Below are positions 35,045-39,759 of a stretch of 39,759 nucleotides of DNA, in pieces. The DNA is from an uncultured Lachnospira sp. GTDB taxonomy: Bacteria > Bacillota > Clostridia > Lachnospirales > Lachnospiraceae. Made by a program: the position numbers and the translations under genes. The notes beneath the pieces are model-generated. The model searched no databases and was not told the origin of the DNA. It saw only the letters and a program-made list of their open reading frames with translations. Location: the NCBI GenBank assembly GCA_910587485.1, contig CAJUKN010000023.1, positions 1 to 39,759 on the forward strand, read 5' to 3'. The stretch's first letter is position 1. The number at the start of each line of letters is the position of its first letter.

Positions 35045-37033
35045 TTATATGTTTTTAATCATTTTTTTACAAATTTCTAATTCTTTATAATATGGAGAAT
35101 TTTTTCCAATATTTTGTAAAATAAATCTTTGATACTTATTTAATCTAAACTTTACTATAAATTTCTGTTTCAACGTTAATTTATTTAACATTTTCATAGA
35201 TTTTACCCAAAGTATATCAAATGAAAAAAATAAAATTTGATTTTGCTTATAAACTATTTTTTTTAATAATTTTTCACAAAGAAAAGAACATTTACTATAA
35301 AATCCCCCTTCAAAATATAATTCAGCTAACATTTTATAACTTTCATAATTTGTATCTTGCACTACTTTGTTTTCAAAAAAATCTACACTTTCATGGAAAT
35401 CATTTTCATAAAATGCTTTAGCATATAAATAATTTTCTAAAATAAGTTCTCTCGAAACAGGATTTTTTTCATCTTGAAGTGCTTGTTTAAAACAAAGTGT
35501 TGCATCTTTATATTTATGTTGATACAAATACACGTTTCCTTTATTTTGTAAAATATCAGTTGCATAATTAATAGGTGCATCTTCTATTGTTAAATACATA
35601 CGATATAATTTATCTTGTAAATTTAAAGCTGCTTCAAACAAGCCTATTTCCATATAACAAATACTTAAGTTATTTGCAATCTCACAAGATAAAACATTAT
35701 CTTCATAAACTTTACCATTAAAATCATTAAAATGTAAGTTTTCTAAATAAAAAAGAGCTTTTTGAATATTTCCAATAAAACATAAATTTAGACCAATACG
35801 ATTTTGTACATTACGAAGTTTTTTTATATCCTGTATATCCTTATAATATTTCTCAACAAAATACAGTTTTTCAAGCGCTTCATAATATAATCCTGTCTTT
35901 TCTAATAGCCTTGAAAATTCATCTATTGCAAATACTTTCACTTTAATTTCTGTTGATTTATCACACAATTCTAACACTTTCAAAAATTTTTCTTTTGCCA
36001 CATTAAATTCTTCCATATCTTCGTACAATATTGCTTCATTTACTAATATATAACTATATCGCACTTGATTATTTTCAAAAAAATGTTTACATAAGGTTTC
36101 TAACTTCAAAAGTTTATTATTACTTAAAAATCGAAATAATTTATGTAACTTGCCTTCAATACTAAAAATTTTTGCATTTAACTCTTCAGAAATAATTTGT
36201 CCAGACTCTATTGTCTTTTGTAAAATCCAAGATACTTGCTCAATAATTGTACAATCGCTGTCATTTAATAAATTTTCTATATAAAAATCCAAAGCATCCC
36301 ATACATCCAAATCTAATTTAAAATTTTTTTTATAAAACAAATGAATAGATACTTTGGGTAAAATATAATCTGCATTACTAAAAATATACTGTTTGCTTAA
36401 ATAATAATTCAATTTGTCCTCACGAATTATAAGCATTGCAAGTTTTTTATGTATTCCAATAGCTAACATACTTAAAATGCAAATTAACTTCTTATCCTCA
36501 CTGTCAACTTGTAATGATGCATCCTGACTATCTATTTGTCCAACCGTAATCTGATTATAATAACACATACGCATCAGATAATAAACATTATACAAACTAT
36601 ATCCACCTAATTCTATCAAATGTTCTTTATCTGAATCCGATGATACAATTTGTGGAAACTCAAACATCAAATACTCAATATACTCTATCAAAAATTCTCT
36701 TGATATAGAAAAAACCAATGGAATCGAAAAAGACTCATATTTGTATGTAAAAATGATATAATGAACAAAACTACACCCTGCAAATAAATCTTTATTATTT
36801 AAATAATCTCCATCATTATTATACAAAAATACTAGAATGCGCTTTCCATAACATTTAAAATTTATATTATTATCAATAGTACAATCAATTTTTATTAAAA
36901 TATCATAATCTGCATATACAGTATATGTATATTGTTCCATTATAATTTGTGCTGTTATTACATCTGGTACCTTAAGCACTACAAAGGATTGCTGTAATAA
37001 AATCTGATTTATTTTATAAAACAATCTAGACAA
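35045..37033 (-). CDS. TPR-repeat protein, partner of or fused to the TIR protein
   Basis: A 662-codon open frame. Residues ~1-130 are beta-rich and not recognised. Residues ~150-330 are helical. Residues ~335-600 contain TPR-like helix pairs (YSYILVNEAILYEDMEEFNV, NLSICYMEIGLFEAALNLQD, GNVYLYQHKYKDATLCFKQA). No Walker A motif is seen, so it is not a standard STAND/NLR ATPase. The only start near its 5' end is a TTG at 37033 with no ribosome binding site. The frame stays open upstream through the last codons of the TIR gene and across a run of nine A. A -1 slip there would produce one TIR-TPR chain of about 830-840 residues. The DNA is very AT-rich. Confidence 0.75.
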   Translation of the reverse strand: MSRLFYKINQILLQQSFVVLKVPDVITAQIIMEQYTYTVYADYDILIKIDCTIDNNINFKCYGKRILVFLYNNDGDYLNNKDLFAGCSFVHYIIFTYKYESFSIPLVFSISREFLIEYIEYLMFEFPQIVSSDSDKEHLIELGGYSLYNVYYLMRMCYYNQITVGQIDSQDASLQVDSEDKKLICILSMLAIGIHKKLAMLIIREDKLNYYLSKQYIFSNADYILPKVSIHLFYKKNFKLDLDVWDALDFYIENLLNDSDCTIIEQVSWILQKTIESGQIISEELNAKIFSIEGKLHKLFRFLSNNKLLKLETLCKHFFENNQVRYSYILVNEAILYEDMEEFNVAKEKFLKVLELCDKSTEIKVKVFAIDEFSRLLEKTGLYYEALEKLYFVEKYYKDIQDIKKLRNVQNRIGLNLCFIGNIQKALFYLENLHFNDFNGKVYEDNVLSCEIANNLSICYMEIGLFEAALNLQDKLYRMYLTIEDAPINYATDILQNKGNVYLYQHKYKDATLCFKQALQDEKNPVSRELILENYLYAKAFYENDFHESVDFFENKVVQDTNYESYKMLAELYFEGGFYSKCSFLCEKLLKKIVYKQNQILFFSFDILWVKSMKMLNKLTLKQKFIVKFRLNKYQRFILQNIGKNSPYYKELEICKKMIKNI

Positions 37034-37062
37034 TATATAATGTGAAAAACATCTTGAATATG

Positions 37063-37557
37063 TTATAGTACATACTTTTTTTTTAGTATTCCATCAACAT
37101 TTCCCAAAAATTTATCCGATTTCAATTTCCAGATGCTTGCTTTTAAAGGAGGTAATTTAAACCATTCAATGACCTCCTCATAAAGAGAATCAAGCTTTTT
37201 TTCATCATTAATAATCATACTCTGTTGATTTCGCAAAATATATTCTAAATCATTATATGTTAATGGAGGTACTAAAATTGGAATATGCTTGAGTGTATTT
37301 GCCCATACTGCCCCTAATTCACATTGACACATATGACTATTATAAAAATTTGTGGTCAAAATAAATAGTACTAAGGATTCATCTGTCAATTCCAATTTAA
37401 TGGCATCTAACCAATTCGTTCCCAATTTAATACCATATCCTTCAAAAGAAGAACAAAAAATATGATTACTGTTCACTCCAATTCCTTCTAAAAGTTGAAT
37501 TACCTCTCCTACTATCTCTTTATCACTAGCAGCATGACTTATAAATATTTTTTTCAT
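37063..37557 (-). CDS. TIR domain protein
   Basis: A 164-residue TIR_2-type domain. It starts with KKIFISHAASDKEI, followed by IFCSSFEGYGIKLGTNW (BB-loop region), LFILTTNFYNSHMCQCELGA with the conserved Glu80 that acts in TIR NADases, and a helical end. Bacterial TIR proteins cleave or cyclise NAD and serve as effectors in anti-phage systems. AGGAG lies six bases before the ATG. The gene ends 29 bases before the TPR frame, with the last codons overlapping it across nine A (37076-37084). It is probably the effector of a two-part or fused defence protein. Confidence 0.88.
   Translation of the reverse strand: MKKIFISHAASDKEIVGEVIQLLEGIGVNSNHIFCSSFEGYGIKLGTNWLDAIKLELTDESLVLFILTTNFYNSHMCQCELGAVWANTLKHIPILVPPLTYNDLEYILRNQQSMIINDEKKLDSLYEEVIEWFKLPPLKASIWKLKSDKFLGNVDGILKKKYVL
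37076..37084 (-). promoter_or_regulatory. A9 slippery run joining the TIR and TPR frames
   Basis: Nine A on the minus strand lie within the last codons of the TIR gene (frame zero CTA AAA AAA AAG). The TPR frame is open across the run, from a stop about 12 bases upstream. A -1 shift or one-base slippage here joins both products. Confidence 0.5.
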
Positions 37558-37717
37558 TATATTCTCCTATATTTATCCTTAAATACTCTTTTTTTCAATA
37601 ATTGTAACTTTATTATTGATAAAACAAATTTCGCTATAATATTTTTGAATTATCCATTTCATTCTGCAATTTTTTAAACAAAACTTTACCCTATTCTTAT
37701 CCAATATCATCCATATT

Positions 37718-38019
37718 CTAGCTATTATAAAACACAGAAAATCTAAACCTTACTCTTTTTAAAACCTGACCGCTTTTCTGTTGTTCCTCATACAGTCAGA
37801 CACTTTAAGAAAACTGGATAAAAATTGCTTTTTCCTTATCATTAAATTTATCATAGAGCTTATCAAAATTCAATAAATACTTGTACATATTTTCCACTGA
37901 TAATATCTGCATTTCTACATTTCTTTTTTCTGCTCCAACTCTGCAATATGTCCATTCAAATCCCCAATCTTATCATACATATTATAAATAATCTTTCTAT
38001 GTAGCCAAACTATATCCAT
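37718..38019 (-). pseudogene. C-terminal remnant of a large serine recombinase
   Basis: In two frames the minus strand reads as the C-terminus of a large serine recombinase of the Tn4451/TndX type. First comes MYDKIGDLNGHIAELEQKKE. After a shift comes ENMYKYLLNFDKLYDKFNDK, with a TAA and a TGA interrupting. It ends with LYEEQQKSGQVLKRVRFRF and SVFY. The catalytic N-terminus is missing. The rest of the 37558-38140 gap shows nothing else. This is the scar of an integrated mobile element between the TIR locus and the ABC-F gene. Confidence 0.75.
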
Positions 38020-38140
38020 CTACCTGCATATTTTTCAATTATTCTTGTTATAAACTTAGCAAAAACCATTGAATATCAAATTATTTTTCCACATCTCTGT
38101 AAAATATAAGAGTAAAAATTTTAGAGTACAGGTGGTAAAC

Positions 38141-39676
38141 TTATATTTTCTTTTCTATATTTATCACTTTCTGTGTCCATTCACGGTAAAACGCTTCATC
38201 ATGTGACACTAATAATACTGTGCCTTCAAATTCTGTAAGTGCTGTTTTCAATGCTTCTTTCGCCAACAAATCAAGATGATTTGTTGGCTCGTCCATAATA
38301 AGGAAATTACATGGTCTCATCATCAGGAGGCACATTTTAACTTTTGCCTGTTCCCCTCCGCTCAAAGTTCCGATTTCCTGCATAGCGTGTTTGCTTGAGA
38401 TAGCGCAGCCTGCAAGACGCTTTCTCACATCTTTTATCGCAAGCGATGGGTAAGCATCGGAAATAATCTGAATGGGTGTTTTTTCTATGTCCATCCATGC
38501 TAATTCCTGTTCAAAATACCCAATCCTTACCTGTTCTGAGAAACAAAAGCTCCCGCTTAATGAAGAAATTTGATTAATAAGTGTTTTAAGCAAAGTAGAT
38601 TTACCAATACCATTAAATCCAGTCATAACAATTTTCTCTCCCCCTTTTATAGAAAAACTGATGTCCGACAAGACAGGGTAATGATAGCCAACATCCAAAT
38701 GTTTTACCTTTAGATGTTCCGTTGTAGTCAGTGGGACAGCAGCAAAACGAAAATGTGGCTTGATTTCTTTCTGCTCCAAAGCCTGCATCTTATCCATTCG
38801 GTCAAGCTGTTTCTGTCTGCCACGAGCCATTTTTGACTTTCTCCCTGCAATATTTTTGCGGATAAATTCTTCCGTCTTTTTGATTGTTTTCTGCTGTGTG
38901 GCATACTGTCTGATATAATCCTCACGGAGCAATGTCTTTTTTCTCGTAAATTCTGAATAAGTACCAAAATATTTTGTGATTTTCTCGTTATCAATGTCAC
39001 ATATCCTTGTAGATATTTTCTCTAAAAAATCATAGTCATGCGAAACTACCAGAAAAGCGTTTTGCAGACTGGAGAGATATTCAGCAAGCCATGTAACGTG
39101 TTCCTTATCCAAAAAGTTTGTTGGCTCATCTAACAGTAAAATATCTGGCTTTTCAAGCAGCAATTTCGCCAGTATGACCTTTGCCCTCTGCCCACCGCTC
39201 ATCTGCTTAATTGGTCTGTCCAAGCCTATTGCCGTTAAACCCAGACCTGTTGCTACCTGTTCTATCTTTGTGTCAATCAAATAAAATTCCTCACGCTCTA
39301 ATTCTTCCTGATATCTTGCTGCCGTGCTTAACTTTGCCATATCCCCGTCCGCAGACTGGCAGTACAGCTCATTCATTCTGTTTTCCATCTCATACAACCC
39401 AGAAAATGCAGATTGCAGGAATGCTCTCATCGTTATACTTTTTTCAATTTGGGCGTATTGGTCAAGATATCCTATTTTTGTGTTCGGTTGCCATACTATC
39501 CTACCAGAGTCAGGGATAAGCTGTTCTGTGCAAATCCTTATGAACGTGCTTTTTCCTGCCCCATTGTGACCAACAATCCCAATATGTTCCCCTTTATTTA
39601 ATGTGAAATGTGCATTTTTAAACAAAAAATTATCACCAAAAGAATGTGTTAATCCTATAACTTCTAATAAACTCAT
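38141..39676 (-). CDS. ABC-F family ATPase
   Basis: A 511-residue cytosolic protein with two ATPase domains and no membrane segments. NBD1 has GHNGAGKST, MSGGQRAK and LLLDEPTNFLD. A charged ~80-residue linker region (~240-320) rich in Lys/Arg follows. NBD2 has GFNGIGKST, LSGGEQAK and FLIMDEPTNHLD. ABC-F proteins act on the ribosome, either as translation factors or as antibiotic-resistance proteins that dislodge drugs; which applies is not clear from the sequence. AGAGGA precedes the ATG. Sampled lines are visibly richer in G+C than the TIR/TPR genes, and it sits beside a recombinase remnant, so it was probably acquired. A small GATAC/GTATC hairpin lies in the leader. Confidence 0.9.
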   Translation of the reverse strand: MSLLEVIGLTHSFGDNFLFKNAHFTLNKGEHIGIVGHNGAGKSTFIRICTEQLIPDSGRIVWQPNTKIGYLDQYAQIEKSITMRAFLQSAFSGLYEMENRMNELYCQSADGDMAKLSTAARYQEELEREEFYLIDTKIEQVATGLGLTAIGLDRPIKQMSGGQRAKVILAKLLLEKPDILLLDEPTNFLDKEHVTWLAEYLSSLQNAFLVVSHDYDFLEKISTRICDIDNEKITKYFGTYSEFTRKKTLLREDYIRQYATQQKTIKKTEEFIRKNIAGRKSKMARGRQKQLDRMDKMQALEQKEIKPHFRFAAVPLTTTEHLKVKHLDVGYHYPVLSDISFSIKGGEKIVMTGFNGIGKSTLLKTLINQISSLSGSFCFSEQVRIGYFEQELAWMDIEKTPIQIISDAYPSLAIKDVRKRLAGCAISSKHAMQEIGTLSGGEQAKVKMCLLMMRPCNFLIMDEPTNHLDLLAKEALKTALTEFEGTVLLVSHDEAFYREWTQKVINIEKKI

Positions 39677-39759
39677 AATTATTGTCCTCTCTTTTTTATA
39701 TCCAATTTTCCAAAATGGGCAAAAAAATAGCAGAAGTCAGATACTCTTGGTATCATGCC

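Noticed and set aside
35045..37033. STAND/NLR-type ATPase linked to TIR
   Set aside because: No Walker A or B motif is seen in the TPR protein; the repeats and N-terminal domain do not include a NACHT or NB-ARC core.
1..39759. CRISPR array, rRNA operon, prophage structural genes
   Set aside because: No regularly spaced repeats, rRNA sequence or phage structural protein were found on either strand.

Overview
The window reads as low-G+C Firmicutes chromosome, most likely class Clostridia and close to Lachnospiraceae. The evidence is the AT-rich composition, strong GGAGG ribosome binding sites, a tRNA-Leu without an encoded CCA, a glucose-family PTS, methyl-accepting chemotaxis proteins, c-di-GMP enzymes and IS200/IS605 debris. 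Most genes are on the minus strand. The exceptions are two c-di-GMP genes and one MerR regulator. No rRNA, CRISPR array or intact prophage was seen.

Layout. Positions 1-3534 are a small set of immunity-type genes: two SUKH (SMI1/KNR4) paralogues, a DUF6678-like gene and a GNAT. A DUF4279 gene at 8706 may belong to the same class. Positions 3774-6381 hold an exported NagZ-like glycosidase followed by a sugar-type MFS carrier. A dCache chemoreceptor (6511-8655) has a clear sigma-A promoter. Around 9.2-9.4 kb lie a palindromic intergenic element, a terminator and tRNA-Leu(UAG). A CgeB-like glycosyltransferase and an Mrp/Nbp35 Fe-S carrier follow. On the plus strand, a FIST-GGDEF protein and a PAS-GGDEF-EAL protein form a c-di-GMP synthesis/breakdown pair. 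Positions 15582-20804 are a response regulator, histidine kinase, ABC ATPase and FtsX-type permease set. Then come an ECF sigma factor with a DUF2461 gene, and a PTS EIICBA with a Cof-type HAD phosphatase.

The right half is more accessory. A zinc-ribbon gene is broken at a run of seven A. A MATE exporter is divergent from a MerR regulator, with a textbook 19-bp-spacer MerR operator between them. A double-GNAT gene and a dead IS200/IS605 element follow; the element's tnpA carries one each of TAG, TAA and TGA. A solute-binding lipoprotein is paired with a chemoreceptor, without transporter genes. A PD-(D/E)XK gene is decayed. A TIR gene runs into a TPR-repeat gene through a run of nine A, with no proper start for the second gene. 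The far right has the decayed C-terminus of a large serine recombinase and an intact, more G+C-rich ABC-F gene, which suggests remains of an integrated element.

The best candidate for an undescribed system is the TIR-TPR locus (35045-37557). TIR proteins are NAD-consuming effectors in several anti-phage systems. Here the partner is a TPR protein with no visible NTPase, and the A9 run would join the two into one protein if the ribosome or polymerase slips by one base.
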